Shown one piece after another: positions 46,464 through 55,262 of a DNA stretch of 64,000 bases (position 1 is its first letter; every line of letters starts with the position of its first letter). The stretch lies in the NCBI RefSeq assembly GCF_015351595.1, contig NZ_JADKPT010000002.1, positions 62,001-126,000 of the forward strand, in the 5' to 3' direction. A program made the translations under genes and the position numbers. The notes under the pieces were generated by a model. It had not been told where the DNA came from and did no database searches. It saw only the letters and a list, made by a program, of their open reading frames with translations. The stretch is from Flavobacterium sp. LC2016-12 (lineage in GTDB: Bacteria > Bacteroidota > Bacteroidia > Flavobacteriales > Flavobacteriaceae).

Positions 46464-47495
46464 TTATAACGAAATCTCACCGCGCAAAGCCGTTTCAAAA
46501 ATCGTTTTAAAATTTTCCTTCTGAATATTATGTCCTAACAAATACATCAGTTTTGTAATTGCGGCTTCTGTAGTAATATCTTTTCCTGAAATAACTCCTA
46601 ACGATTTTAAAGCTGTACTGGTTTCGTATTGTCCCATATTGACACTTCCGCCAGAACATTGCGTTACATTTACAATGTGTAAACCAGACTGAATGGCTTT
46701 CTCAATTAAATTCAAAAACCAATCTTCGGTTGGTGCATTTCCTGAGCCATATGTTTCAAGGACAATTCCTTTTAAATCTTTAATGGCAAGAATCGAAGAC
46801 AAAACGACTTCGCTCATTCCCGGAAACATTTTTATAATCGCTACATGATTGTCTAAATTCTTATGCACAATCAGTTTGGCGTCTTTTTTTATGGGAAGAA
46901 ATAAATGTCGGTTTAATTTAAGATGCACACCAGATTCTACCAATTCAGGATAATTTGGTGCTGTAAAAGCTTTAAAATGTTCTGCATTTACTTTTGAAGT
47001 TCGGTTACCTCGGTATAATTTATATTCAAAATACAGACAAACTTCCGTAATAACCGGTTTTCCATTTTCCTGAAGTGAAGCAATCTGAATTGCGGTGATT
47101 AGGTTTTCTTTAGCATCTGTTCTCAAATCTCCAATTGGTAATTGAGAACCAGTAAAGACAACTGGTTTTGTTAAATTTTCCAGCATAAAACTCAATGCTG
47201 AAGCCGAATAGGACATGGTATCTGATCCGTGAAGCACTACAAATCCGTCATAAGCATTATAATGCTGCTCAATAATTGTGGCAATTTTGGTCCACATTTC
47301 CGGATTCATGTTTGACGAATCTATTGGATGTTCAAAAGAAACGGTTTCAATTTCGCAATCTAATTGTTTGATTTCCGGAATCTTTTGTAATAGCTTCCCA
47401 AAGTTGAATGCTTTGAGTGCGCCCGTTTCAAAATCCTTGCTCATACCAATGGTTCCTCCGGTATAAACTAAAAGTATTTTAGCTTTAGATGACAT
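46464..47495 (-). CDS. ansA: Type I (cytoplasmic) L-asparaginase
   Basis: 343 residues hydrolysing asparagine to aspartate and ammonia. VYTGGTIGMSKD (catalytic Thr15) and FVVLHGSDTMSYSASALSFM (second Thr/Asp pair, about residues 85-104) are the two asparaginase signatures. There is no signal peptide, and the length fits the cytoplasmic type I enzyme. The start overlaps the end of the acyltransferase gene by 11 bases, indicating translational coupling. Confidence 0.95.
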   Translation of the reverse strand: MSSKAKILLVYTGGTIGMSKDFETGALKAFNFGKLLQKIPEIKQLDCEIETVSFEHPIDSSNMNPEMWTKIATIIEQHYNAYDGFVVLHGSDTMSYSASALSFMLENLTKPVVFTGSQLPIGDLRTDAKENLITAIQIASLQENGKPVITEVCLYFEYKLYRGNRTSKVNAEHFKAFTAPNYPELVESGVHLKLNRHLFLPIKKDAKLIVHKNLDNHVAIIKMFPGMSEVVLSSILAIKDLKGIVLETYGSGNAPTEDWFLNLIEKAIQSGLHIVNVTQCSGGSVNMGQYETSTALKSLGVISGKDITTEAAITKLMYLLGHNIQKENFKTIFETALRGEISL

Positions 47496-48621
47496 CCTGA
47501 TATTTTAATTTATTGACTACAGGATTCGCATACATGCAAAGAAATCCTTGTCTGGTAACAGGATTATCGCTTCCGATACGCATTTCTAAACGACGCTCAA
47601 AAAGTGATTTTTCACTTTCTCTGTACAAATGAGAAAATTTATCCGTCTGATTTAAAATATCGTAAGCAATAAAGTTTGTTGGCCATAATCGGTAACTCTT
47701 CAAAATAGAATCATCGATAACTTGCGCCAAAGCCTGAATTTGTTTGTTTGCGTTGTCATTCTCCGCAACAATTTGGTCAATTTCAGTATCTAAAACATCG
47801 CCAACTGAAATATGTATTCTTTTTTTGGTTCCCATAATACCACTTAAAATGGTCATGAAATCCTCATTTTTCTCTTTAATATAAACCTCGTTCTTTGCTT
47901 CTGCCATTAATTGTGGCATTTTCAGAACATCTGTCGGATCGTACTCGTATGAAATAGAAACCGGAACGATTTTTAACTTCTTAAAATAATCCATCAAATT
48001 GGCTTCATCAGAACCCATTCCGATCATTTTTAAAACTCCCGGATTGGTTTCGTCATTTCCGTCTTTTGTACGGCCTTCACGCTGGGCAATCCAAACCGAA
48101 CGGTTTTCGCGAAGCAATAATTGCCCCATATATTCAGACAATAATTTAGAACTCTGCAGCATTTCTCTTGGCGTCAAACCTCTTAAAACCAAAAAGTTTC
48201 TGTTCAGTTTTGCCAAAGTGCTTAAGAAAGCTTTCTTTACTAAATTATCTCCAATGGCTGATGCTGTCATAACTAAACCATGTTCAAATAAACAAACATT
48301 TAGTAAAGTAGTATCTAATAAAATATCTCGGTGATTAGAAATAAATAAGTAAGAAGTATTTTTTTCTAGTTTTTCAAATCCTGAAGTTGTAAGACCTTCA
48401 GAACTTTTCTCCAGAACCTTTTGAATTGTATTATAAATAAAGTTGCATTGAAAATCACGAATTGAATGTGTTTTTTTAAGCTGCTCTTTCCAAACCTCAT
48501 CTTCTACCTCCGGAAAAGTAAAGTTCATCATGGTTTTCATCATCGGATGATTCACAACATCACGAAGTGCTTCATTTATTTCTGAATCATAAAACGGTCG
48601 AATGGCATCAAATCTCTGCAT
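47485..48621 (-). CDS. Glycerol-3-phosphate / 1-acylglycerol-3-phosphate acyltransferase-like
   Basis: 378 residues with the PlsC-type acyltransferase fold. The catalytic HX4D motif appears as SNHRDILLD (about residues 95-103). Substrate-binding motifs include WIAQREGRTKDG (about 177-188) and KIVPVSISYEYDP. It is longer than a typical PlsC (~240 residues), a variant seen in Bacteroidetes. A role in phospholipid or aminolipid acylation is likely; the substrate is not fixed by sequence. It lies between tatD and ansA. Confidence 0.85.
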   Translation of the reverse strand: MQRFDAIRPFYDSEINEALRDVVNHPMMKTMMNFTFPEVEDEVWKEQLKKTHSIRDFQCNFIYNTIQKVLEKSSEGLTTSGFEKLEKNTSYLFISNHRDILLDTTLLNVCLFEHGLVMTASAIGDNLVKKAFLSTLAKLNRNFLVLRGLTPREMLQSSKLLSEYMGQLLLRENRSVWIAQREGRTKDGNDETNPGVLKMIGMGSDEANLMDYFKKLKIVPVSISYEYDPTDVLKMPQLMAEAKNEVYIKEKNEDFMTILSGIMGTKKRIHISVGDVLDTEIDQIVAENDNANKQIQALAQVIDDSILKSYRLWPTNFIAYDILNQTDKFSHLYRESEKSLFERRLEMRIGSDNPVTRQGFLCMYANPVVNKLKYQDVI

Positions 48622-48684
48622 TATAAATATTTATTTAGGTGGGCAAAAGAACAAAAAAAAATTTAAAGTATTGTTAGTTGACTA

Positions 48685-49464
48685 TTAAATACCAAAAACG
48701 TCTTTTGAGTTTTGTGTTGTAATTGCTGCAATTTCTTCTTCAGAAACATTATAAATATAAGATAATTTTGTCAAAACATTGACTAAATAGCTGCTTTCAT
48801 TTCGTTTTCCACGGTACGGAATGGGTGCCAAATAAGGAGAATCGGTCTCTAAAACAATATGTTTTAAATCGATTTGATTTAGAAACTGATCGATTTTTCC
48901 GTTTTTGAAAGTTACAACTCCGCCAATTCCCAGCTTCATATTATAGGATATTGCCTGTAAAGCTTGTTCATGCGTTCCGGTAAAACAATGAAAAATTCCG
49001 AACAAATCATCCGATTTTTCTTCTTCTAAAATTTCAAAAATTTCATCAAAAGCTTCACGGCAATGAATTACGATTGGCAATTTGTATTGTTTTGCCAATT
49101 GAATTTGTCTTCTAAAAGCGATTTGTTGTTCTTTTAAGTGTGTTTTATCCCAATATAAATCGATCCCGATTTCGCCGATAGCATAAAATTTTCTTCTGGC
49201 TAATTCGGTTTCCACGTGTTTTAATTCTTCTTCATAATTATCTTTCACGTAAGTGGGATGTAAACCCATCATCAAAAAGACAAAATCCGGATAATTTTGC
49301 TCTAAATCGTACATCGACTGTGTGGCAGCGGCATCAATGGCGGGAATAAAAAAACGAGTTACTCCTGCATTTATGGCTCTTTGCATCATTTCGTCACGAT
49401 CCTGATCAAATTCTTCAGAATATAAATGGGTATGTGTATCGGTAATTATGGATGTTGAATTCAA
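48685..49464 (-). CDS. tatD: TatD family deoxyribonuclease
   Basis: 259 residues of metal-dependent amidohydrolase-fold nuclease. Metal ligands are TDTHTHLYSEEF (His-x-His), GEIGIDLYWD (Glu), PIVIHCREAFDE (His), GIFHCFTGT (His) and LETDSPYLAP (Asp). These are the standard TatD set for 3'-5' exonuclease activity. It is first in a three-gene minus-strand set and has a full promoter match upstream. Confidence 0.94.
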   Translation of the reverse strand: MNSTSIITDTHTHLYSEEFDQDRDEMMQRAINAGVTRFFIPAIDAAATQSMYDLEQNYPDFVFLMMGLHPTYVKDNYEEELKHVETELARRKFYAIGEIGIDLYWDKTHLKEQQIAFRRQIQLAKQYKLPIVIHCREAFDEIFEILEEEKSDDLFGIFHCFTGTHEQALQAISYNMKLGIGGVVTFKNGKIDQFLNQIDLKHIVLETDSPYLAPIPYRGKRNESSYLVNVLTKLSYIYNVSEEEIAAITTQNSKDVFGI

Positions 49465-49485
49465 TGGTGAAATTTTTTAAAAAGC

Positions 49486-49517
49486 CAAAATTACGACAAT
49501 ATTAAAAACTTTCCCAA
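49486..49517 (-). promoter_or_regulatory. Promoter of tatD
   Basis: On the minus strand, TTG (49517-49515), 21 bases, then TAATTTTG (49493-49486). This is a complete flavobacterial consensus match ending 22 bases before the start codon. Confidence 0.6.
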
Positions 49518-49616
49518 TCTTGATGAGATGGCACACGGATGATACGGATTCACTTCGTGAAAGCGCGGATGAACACGGATTTTTTTGTTTCTATTTGCTA
49601 AGAATTTGCATTTTCT

Positions 49617-49715
49617 TGTCACGCCGAGGAACGAGGAATCCCCGCAAGAAGCTCGACAAAGATTGGCAATTCTCTCTGCGGAGTTACTTGCGGGGATTCC
49701 TCGTTCGGAATGACA
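49617..49715. repeat. Palindromic intergenic repeat element (about 99 bp)
   Basis: The left half reads TGTCACGCCGAGGAACGAGG then AATCCCCGCAAG. The right half, reversed, reads TGTCATTCCGAACGAGG then AATCCCCGCAAGTAACTCC. The halves form a long imperfect hairpin ending in TGTCA/TGACA. The GC content is well above the local level. The pattern matches a dispersed palindrome type I recognise from flavobacterial intergenic regions. Direct repeats of CGGATGA-like words lie just left (49530-49580). Confidence 0.75.
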
Positions 49716-49730
49716 AACTAAATTTGAAAG

Positions 49731-51386
49731 CTATTTCCCAGTTTCAATAAAAACCAAGGCCCGATCTAAAACCTCATCTTTTCCTTCCTGAATTCCTTTG
49801 ATTGTTGGTTTTACTTCAATATCAGGAACAATTCCTATTCTTTGCGTTTCCCGTTTATCTGGATAAAAAACACCAATCCCTGAGAAATTAGTATTAAATC
49901 CCTCAAAATCAAAAATAGAAACATTTCCGTCTGCGCCAGCCGTTTGGCTTCCGATAATTGTAGTGCGACCACAAGTTTGAAAACACATCGCAGTCCATTC
50001 TGCCTGACTTTGAGCGTCTTCATTTAGTAAAAGAACCACTTTTCCTTTGTAATAATCTTTATTATCAAAACCCATTGAAGTTCCGCTACTCCATTTACAT
50101 CTTCCCGGATAACTTAAATCCGGATGAGTATAAATGGCAAATTTCTTTTCCTGAGGGTTTAAAAAATTTCCTATTGCTTCAAAAGTACCTTTCGGGTAAT
50201 TTCTCATATCAAAAACGATTGCTTTTGTGTTTTTTAGTGCCTCAATCATGTCGGGAATATTTTTGACACCTATAACTCCCATATTAACATAGCCGGTATC
50301 ATTATTTAAAAGCTTGAATTTTTCCTTCTTTTTTCGTGCTCCTTTTTTAAATTCATTTCTGTGTGAATCATGATACTCATACCAGGTCATTGTCTTTGTA
50401 ACATACTTTTCATTTTGAAAAAATTCCACTTTTACTGTGTCTGAAGTATTGCTCCTTAGTATTTTCTTCGCCAGTTTATCCAAATATTTAGGTTCATTTG
50501 AAGCGCAAATCAAATCCCTGTTTTCTGCGATAAGCTCCTTTATGGTTTTATCATTTATTTTGGTAATTACAGTACCCACTTTTATATCATCGGCCTGAGC
50601 AAGACTATCGGCCAAAATTTCTGTAACAACCAGTTTCTCATCAATTATCTTTCCGTTACCAGGAAAATAATTTCTTACTTTGGGAGATGAATAGGTATAA
50701 AATTCTGTATGACTGTCATTAATTCCAGACACCATTTTTCTCATTACCAAATAAAAATCATCTTGACTCTCTGCTTTAATTGCCAGCGGTATTATTTTTT
50801 CTAAAGTAACATCCCATTTCTTATCCATTAGATATTTACTCGGAAAAAAATATTCTACTAAATTCCAGTACATAAATACCATTCGAAGTTTTGAGTTTTT
50901 ATCTGCAAAATCAGGATGCTTCTTATTTTCATTTTTCAAACCAACATTCCCAACCCCATCTACACCATAAATGTAAAACTGCTCTCCTTGAAATCTATTC
51001 TCTTCTATAAATTTAAGTTTCTTTGAAAGTTTTTTAGAAAATAATTTAGTACTGTTGATCCAACTTAAATCGAAGTTTTTATCAAAATATTCGACATCTT
51101 TTACCGCTGCAATTGGAGCGATTTCCGGCACAACTCCCAAATCATCAATCCAGTTTTCGAGAATTAAGGAGAATTCTGCTTTCGTTTGTGCTTTATCTAT
51201 TTTAGGCAACATATCCAGAAGTTGTTGATCCCAATTGAAATCGCCATTGGCCACTTTTGGATGATAATATTTCAAGAATCCCCAAACTTTACAAGTTGCG
51301 GCAAGTTTTTCGGTTTCTGTAATTTTGGCCTGGCCAAAGGTAATTTGTGTAAGAACTAAGAGAAAAAAGAGGGCAATTTTTTTCAT
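49731..51386 (-). CDS. S41 family peptidase, secreted (copy 2 of 3)
   Basis: 551 residues with a signal peptide (IALFFLLVLTQITFG) and the same layout as the copies at 12343 and 51432. The PDZ-like segment is DDIKVGTVITKINDKTI (about 280-296), and the catalytic serine sits in DAQSQAEWTAMCF. IGSQTAGADGN follows. The first ~70 residues nearly match copy 3, a recent tandem duplication, while the middle has diverged. Substrate unknown. Confidence 0.84.
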   Translation of the reverse strand: MKKIALFFLLVLTQITFGQAKITETEKLAATCKVWGFLKYYHPKVANGDFNWDQQLLDMLPKIDKAQTKAEFSLILENWIDDLGVVPEIAPIAAVKDVEYFDKNFDLSWINSTKLFSKKLSKKLKFIEENRFQGEQFYIYGVDGVGNVGLKNENKKHPDFADKNSKLRMVFMYWNLVEYFFPSKYLMDKKWDVTLEKIIPLAIKAESQDDFYLVMRKMVSGINDSHTEFYTYSSPKVRNYFPGNGKIIDEKLVVTEILADSLAQADDIKVGTVITKINDKTIKELIAENRDLICASNEPKYLDKLAKKILRSNTSDTVKVEFFQNEKYVTKTMTWYEYHDSHRNEFKKGARKKKEKFKLLNNDTGYVNMGVIGVKNIPDMIEALKNTKAIVFDMRNYPKGTFEAIGNFLNPQEKKFAIYTHPDLSYPGRCKWSSGTSMGFDNKDYYKGKVVLLLNEDAQSQAEWTAMCFQTCGRTTIIGSQTAGADGNVSIFDFEGFNTNFSGIGVFYPDKRETQRIGIVPDIEVKPTIKGIQEGKDEVLDRALVFIETGK

Positions 51387-51431
51387 TTAATAATGGTTAT
51401 ATTTTAAATAGTTTTGGGTTAGTTTAAAAAA

Positions 51432-53087
51432 TTATTTTCCGTTTTTAGCAAACAATAAAGCTCTTTCCAGAACTTCATCTTTATCTTGCTGAGCACCTAC
51501 AATCGTTGGCTTTACTTCAATATTAGGAACAATACCAATACGCTGTGTTTCTTTTTTATTGGGATAAAAAACACCTGCAGAAGTAAAAGATGAATCAAAA
51601 CCTTTAATAATATTGAAGTAATAATTTGGTCCATCAGCACCTGACGTCTGAGTACCAATGATAGTAGCATTTGGTGCGGTCTGCAGGCTCATTGCCGTTT
51701 GTTCACCAAAACTGTGCGTTCCCGGACCTACCAAAGCAACTACTTTACCTTTATAATAGTCTGGATTAATTTTACCACATTCCTGCATCTCGTTGTTAAA
51801 GTAGTAACGACCTGGATAACTCAAATCCGGATAAAGTAATCTCAGTATCGGTTTGGGTTCTGGATTTAAATATTCGTTAACGAGAAAATCTGTATCGGTT
51901 GGTCTGTTTCTTATATCAAAAATAATAGCCTGTGTGTTTTTCAATTTTTCCATCATTTCTGGTATTTCTTCTTTTGGTACTTTGTTCATCTTTACGTAAC
52001 CAATGTTATTTTCCAGAATTTCCCATTTCGGTGAAGTCTTTGGCGGTGATCTTTTAATTTTTTCACCTGGATAACGATGTATCTTCTTTTGTGAGGTGAC
52101 GTTATCCCTAATAAATTCAATTTCTATTTCATCAGTATTTCCGCTAAACATCAAAAAACCGCCATTTACTGTCGCCACAGCCTTGTTAGACCCCTGCACA
52201 TATTTTAAAATTTCTTCTAATCTTTTTGCAACAGTTACACCATCAATTTTGGTTACAATATCTCCTATTTTTAAGTCATCGATTTTTGCCAAAGAATCAT
52301 TTGCTACAGTAGTGATTACCGCTTTATCGTCTATAAATTTGGTTCCGAAAGCAGTATATTTTTCACCGCCTAAGTATTTCATCATTCCCGAATTAAAAAT
52401 AGCAGCATGGCTATCGTTAAGTTTTATCGATATTTCACGCATAGCCATTAAAAATTCTTTTTCAGAAGCAGAATTTGCAATATGGGGTAAAATTTCAATC
52501 AGAGCCTCGTCCCATTTCTGATCCATTACATATTTATATGGAAAAAAATATTCTGTATAATTCCAAAAACGGAATAATGCTAATACGCGCAATTTTTTAT
52601 CTGTCCATTGAAAATCAGTATATACCGGCTCATTTACAAATTGAAGTGCAACTCCTTTTCCGTCACGATTTACATAATAATTTGGACCTTGAAATCTGTT
52701 CTCTGTAATAAACTTAAGCTTCTTTGAAAGACTTTTTGAAAACAATTTGTCTTTTTGTGTCCACTCTAAATCCAGATTTTTATAAAAGTAATCTCTCTTC
52801 TTGTCATCAGCTGCAGGTTTATTTACTGGTACGACTCCTAAATCATCTATCCATTTTTCGATAAGTAGCGAATAGGCTTCTTTGGTCTGTGCATTTTCGA
52901 TCTTTGGTAAAACTTCAAAAAGTTTTTCATCCCAATTGGTTTTTCCACTTGCAACAACTGGGTGGTAATATTTCAAGAATCCCCAAACTTTACAAGTTGC
53001 GGCAAGTTTTTCAGTTTCTGTGATTTTGGCCTGGCCGAAGGTTATTTGTGAAAGAACCAGGAGAAAAAATAAGGTAATTTTTTTCAT
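51432..53087 (-). CDS. S41 family peptidase, secreted (copy 3 of 3)
   Basis: 551 residues: signal peptide (ITLFFLLVLSQITFG), N-terminal domain (LAATCKVWGFLKYYHPVVAS), PDZ-like segment (DDLKIGDIVTKIDGVTV) and S41 domain. The likely nucleophile is the Ser of GTHSFGEQTAMSLQ, and IGTQTSGADGP follows. Its middle and C-terminus are closer to copy 1 at 12343, while its N-terminus is closer to copy 2. This mosaic suggests gene conversion. The 45-base gap to copy 2 suggests cotranscription. Confidence 0.84.
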   Translation of the reverse strand: MKKITLFFLLVLSQITFGQAKITETEKLAATCKVWGFLKYYHPVVASGKTNWDEKLFEVLPKIENAQTKEAYSLLIEKWIDDLGVVPVNKPAADDKKRDYFYKNLDLEWTQKDKLFSKSLSKKLKFITENRFQGPNYYVNRDGKGVALQFVNEPVYTDFQWTDKKLRVLALFRFWNYTEYFFPYKYVMDQKWDEALIEILPHIANSASEKEFLMAMREISIKLNDSHAAIFNSGMMKYLGGEKYTAFGTKFIDDKAVITTVANDSLAKIDDLKIGDIVTKIDGVTVAKRLEEILKYVQGSNKAVATVNGGFLMFSGNTDEIEIEFIRDNVTSQKKIHRYPGEKIKRSPPKTSPKWEILENNIGYVKMNKVPKEEIPEMMEKLKNTQAIIFDIRNRPTDTDFLVNEYLNPEPKPILRLLYPDLSYPGRYYFNNEMQECGKINPDYYKGKVVALVGPGTHSFGEQTAMSLQTAPNATIIGTQTSGADGPNYYFNIIKGFDSSFTSAGVFYPNKKETQRIGIVPNIEVKPTIVGAQQDKDEVLERALLFAKNGK

Positions 53088-53218
53088 TAAATAAACGTTA
53101 GGTTATAATAGGTTTGGGTGTTTTGGCATAAAATAAATTCGAATGTAGTTATTAAAATTCAAATTCAATTACGGTTTTACGTAAAGGCTAAAAAGGATTT
53201 TACCACAAAGTGCACAAA

Positions 53219-53365
53219 GAGTTCTCACAGAGATTCGCAAAGATTTAATTTGATATGCTACATCTTGCAGAGATCACAAAGCTTCATCTTTTTAATCTGT
53301 GGCAATCTGTGGCAAAAAAAAATCGCAAAGCTATCTAAAACTCTGCGAATCTCTGTGAGAACTCT
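53219..53365. repeat. Long inverted repeat in the gap after the S41 pair
   Basis: AGAGTTCTCACAGAGATTCG-CA (53219-53240) is exactly complementary to 53344-53365 over 22 bp, separated by 103 bases that contain further CTGTGGCA direct repeats. It fills most of the 303-base gap 53088-53390, which holds no gene. It is probably a dispersed flavobacterial element. Confidence 0.75.
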
Positions 53366-53390
53366 TCGTGTATCTCTGCGAAATAATTCT

Positions 53391-54116
53391 CTAATCTAAG
53401 GCATCCAATAGCTCCTGAACTTCATCATAATCCTCATAATCCTGAGAAATAGATTGCAGGATTTGCTTGCATCCTTTATAATCTTTTTGCTTCAATTTCA
53501 TTATAGCTAAATTCCAAAGTGACTTGTCTTTATAAACAGGGTTTGTGGCTTTCAATTCGTTAAAAACAGCTTCTGCTTTTTGGTACTCACTGGTTTCTAA
53601 TAAGGATACACCATAATAATATTGAACTTCTGGTGTTTTATTGTCTTTTAAAGCCATTTCAAAAAACAGAATAGCATCTTTAAATTTTCGGCTATTAAAA
53701 GCTTTTTCAGCTTGTAAAAGATGCATATCCGTAGTGCTTCTTTCTGTAAAATGAGCTTGCCCGGGATGATTGTAATCATTAAAAGACGGATTCTGATTGT
53801 AGTCAAAGAAGAACAATCCAAATAAAATAATTACAGAGGCTGCCGCAGCTAAATACCACGGACGCATCAATACTACTTTTGGTTTTTCTTTATTGAAATG
53901 CTTTTCTGCAATCTGATTCAGATTTTCTTTAAACGCTTCTCTTTCGGCTTCAAATCCAAATTTATTTTGTAATTGAAGCTCTACTTCTTTGAAAGTTTCA
54001 AATTCTGATGCAAATTCCGGATCTTCGGCTAATTGTTTTTCAAAATCAGTTTTTTCGGCAGCAGTCATTTCGCTTTGAAGATATTGATCAAATAATATAT
54101 AGCGTTCTTCGTTCAT
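53391..54116 (-). CDS. Membrane TPR protein, putative anti-sigma partner
   Basis: 241 residues. The N-terminal cytoplasmic helix region (1-75; LFDQYLQSEMTAAEKTDFEKQ) resembles anti-sigma factor N-domains. One membrane segment follows (about 85-104; YLAAAASVIILFGLFFF), then periplasmic TPR repeats (about 130-241; AILFFEMALKDNKTPEVQYYYG). It starts 2 bases after the sigma factor stop, so synthesis is coupled. A membrane protein paired with an ECF-like sigma factor usually holds it inactive until a periplasmic signal arrives. No zinc-finger motif is seen, so the anti-sigma role is inferred. Confidence 0.75.
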   Translation of the reverse strand: MNEERYILFDQYLQSEMTAAEKTDFEKQLAEDPEFASEFETFKEVELQLQNKFGFEAEREAFKENLNQIAEKHFNKEKPKVVLMRPWYLAAAASVIILFGLFFFDYNQNPSFNDYNHPGQAHFTERSTTDMHLLQAEKAFNSRKFKDAILFFEMALKDNKTPEVQYYYGVSLLETSEYQKAEAVFNELKATNPVYKDKSLWNLAIMKLKQKDYKGCKQILQSISQDYEDYDEVQELLDALD

Positions 54117-54118
54117 GA

Positions 54119-54703
54119 CTAATTGTTTTTTAGAGAATTAAAATTTTTAGCTTCCTGAATCCACTGCGTTAACTGACCTACGCACAACGATTTCTTTTTA
54201 CGGACATAACCATAAGTTACGTTGAGTTTTTCAGCCACTTCTTCCATCGACTTAATTGAAAAACTTAGTTTTAAGAGTTCCTGACATTTGTCTCCAAGTT
54301 TCTGAAACATTGTGTCAAAAAGCTGTTGTTTTTCGTCAAATTCTTCTGTTTGTCCAATCAAATCGAGTGCAGATTCATTCATAGATACTATATCTTCATG
54401 AATTGTTACCCCTTTATTAGATGTTTTTTTAAATTCATTCAGCCATTTTCTTTTGCACAATAAAAAGAAATAAGCATCAAACGGGCAGGTTAATTTTAAG
54501 GTATTGGCTTTCGCCTGATTAAAAAGCAAGATCATTACTTCCTGAACAATATCTTGTGCCTGGTCTTTATCGCCGGAATTATTCATGACGAAAAAAACGA
54601 CTTTTGGAACGAACTTTTTATAAATAGACTGAATGATTGCAGAGTCATTTGCAGCAAGTCCTTCAATATACATTTGGTCAGGATGAATTTTATTGTTGCC
54701 CAT
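54119..54703 (-). CDS. ECF-type sigma-70 family RNA polymerase sigma factor
   Basis: 194 residues. Region 2 spans about 18-92 (SIYKKFVPKVVFFVM, QAQDIVQEVMILLFNQAK, YFFLLCKRKWLNEFKK). Region 4 spans about 128-182, with a helix-turn-helix SMEEVAEKLNVTYGYVRKKK. There are no regions 1 or 3, as in extracytoplasmic-function sigma factors. The next gene encodes a membrane TPR protein. The divergent genes carry two identical non-housekeeping promoter-like pairs that this factor may recognise. Confidence 0.9.
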   Translation of the reverse strand: MGNNKIHPDQMYIEGLAANDSAIIQSIYKKFVPKVVFFVMNNSGDKDQAQDIVQEVMILLFNQAKANTLKLTCPFDAYFFLLCKRKWLNEFKKTSNKGVTIHEDIVSMNESALDLIGQTEEFDEKQQLFDTMFQKLGDKCQELLKLSFSIKSMEEVAEKLNVTYGYVRKKKSLCVGQLTQWIQEAKNFNSLKNN

Positions 54704-54760
54704 AAAAAAACTTTTTGATAGCTAATTTAGAAAAAGAATCTGAAATAACTTTCATTTCAT

Positions 54761-54791
54761 GGGGTAACAATTACAAAATCAATTTGATATA
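54761..54791 (+). promoter_or_regulatory. Candidate ECF sigma promoter 1
   Basis: GGGGTAACAATT (54761-54772) is followed by TTGATATA (54784-54791), 11 bases apart. The same two words with the same spacing recur at 55151. The element points at the gene starting at 54831, 39 bases downstream, and has no TAnnTTTG element. Confidence 0.7.
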
Positions 54792-54830
54792 GGAGTACAA
54801 TAATCTTTTAAACCAAAATAATTAAGAGAA

Positions 54831-55130
54831 ATGGAAACGTATCAATTCACAAACAAACAAAATCTCGATCAATTTTACGAAATGATTTCGGCTAAAAAAC
54901 GAAATGGTTTTGTCATTATCGAACACAATGAAAAACTGCCTTATGTGGTTTTATCCAAAGAAAAAAAAGCCGTCAAACATTCTTTTCATCTCTTTCTGAC
55001 TTGCATCACATTCGGACTATGGTCTCTTGTCTGGCTGTATTTAATTGTTACGCTTTCGCGAAAGAAAAACATACTGGTTGCTGTCGATGAAGACGGAAAT
55101 CTCTTTGAAGACAAATGCCTTTCAGCATAA
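54831..55130 (+). CDS. Small membrane protein in the sigma/CHAT locus
   Basis: 99 residues of unknown function. Residues 1-45 are soluble and mixed alpha/beta (DQFYEMISAKKRNGFVIIEH). Hydrophobic residues about 53-75 (FHLFLTCITFGLWSLVWLYL) form one or two membrane helices, followed by a charged tail. No family is recognised. It is the first gene driven by the candidate ECF promoter and divergent from the sigma gene, a common place for a direct target. Confidence 0.7.
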   Translation: METYQFTNKQNLDQFYEMISAKKRNGFVIIEHNEKLPYVVLSKEKKAVKHSFHLFLTCITFGLWSLVWLYLIVTLSRKKNILVAVDEDGNLFEDKCLSA

Positions 55131-55150
55131 ATTAAAAAAAATAAAAAATC

Positions 55151-55181
55151 GGGGTAACAATTTTATTGGTGAGTTGATATA
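55151..55181 (+). promoter_or_regulatory. Candidate ECF sigma promoter 2
   Basis: GGGGTAACAATT (55151-55162) and TTGATATA (55174-55181), identical in both words and in 11-base spacing to the element at 54761. It points at the lipoprotein gene starting at 55263. Confidence 0.7.
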
Positions 55182-55262
55182 AGTATATAAAATTAAAATT
55201 AATAACCAGAATCTGAAAATTACTTGAAACTAATCAAGACAGATTTATAAAAACTAGAAATC

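Noticed and set aside
49520..49750. 76-codon frame between tatD and the S41 gene
   Set aside because: It consists of the palindromic intergenic repeat and runs into the S41 gene in antisense; repeats of this kind commonly yield false frames.
53118..53399. 93-codon frame in the gap after the S41 pair
   Set aside because: Its sequence is the inverted repeat with CTGTGGCA-type words, not protein-like.
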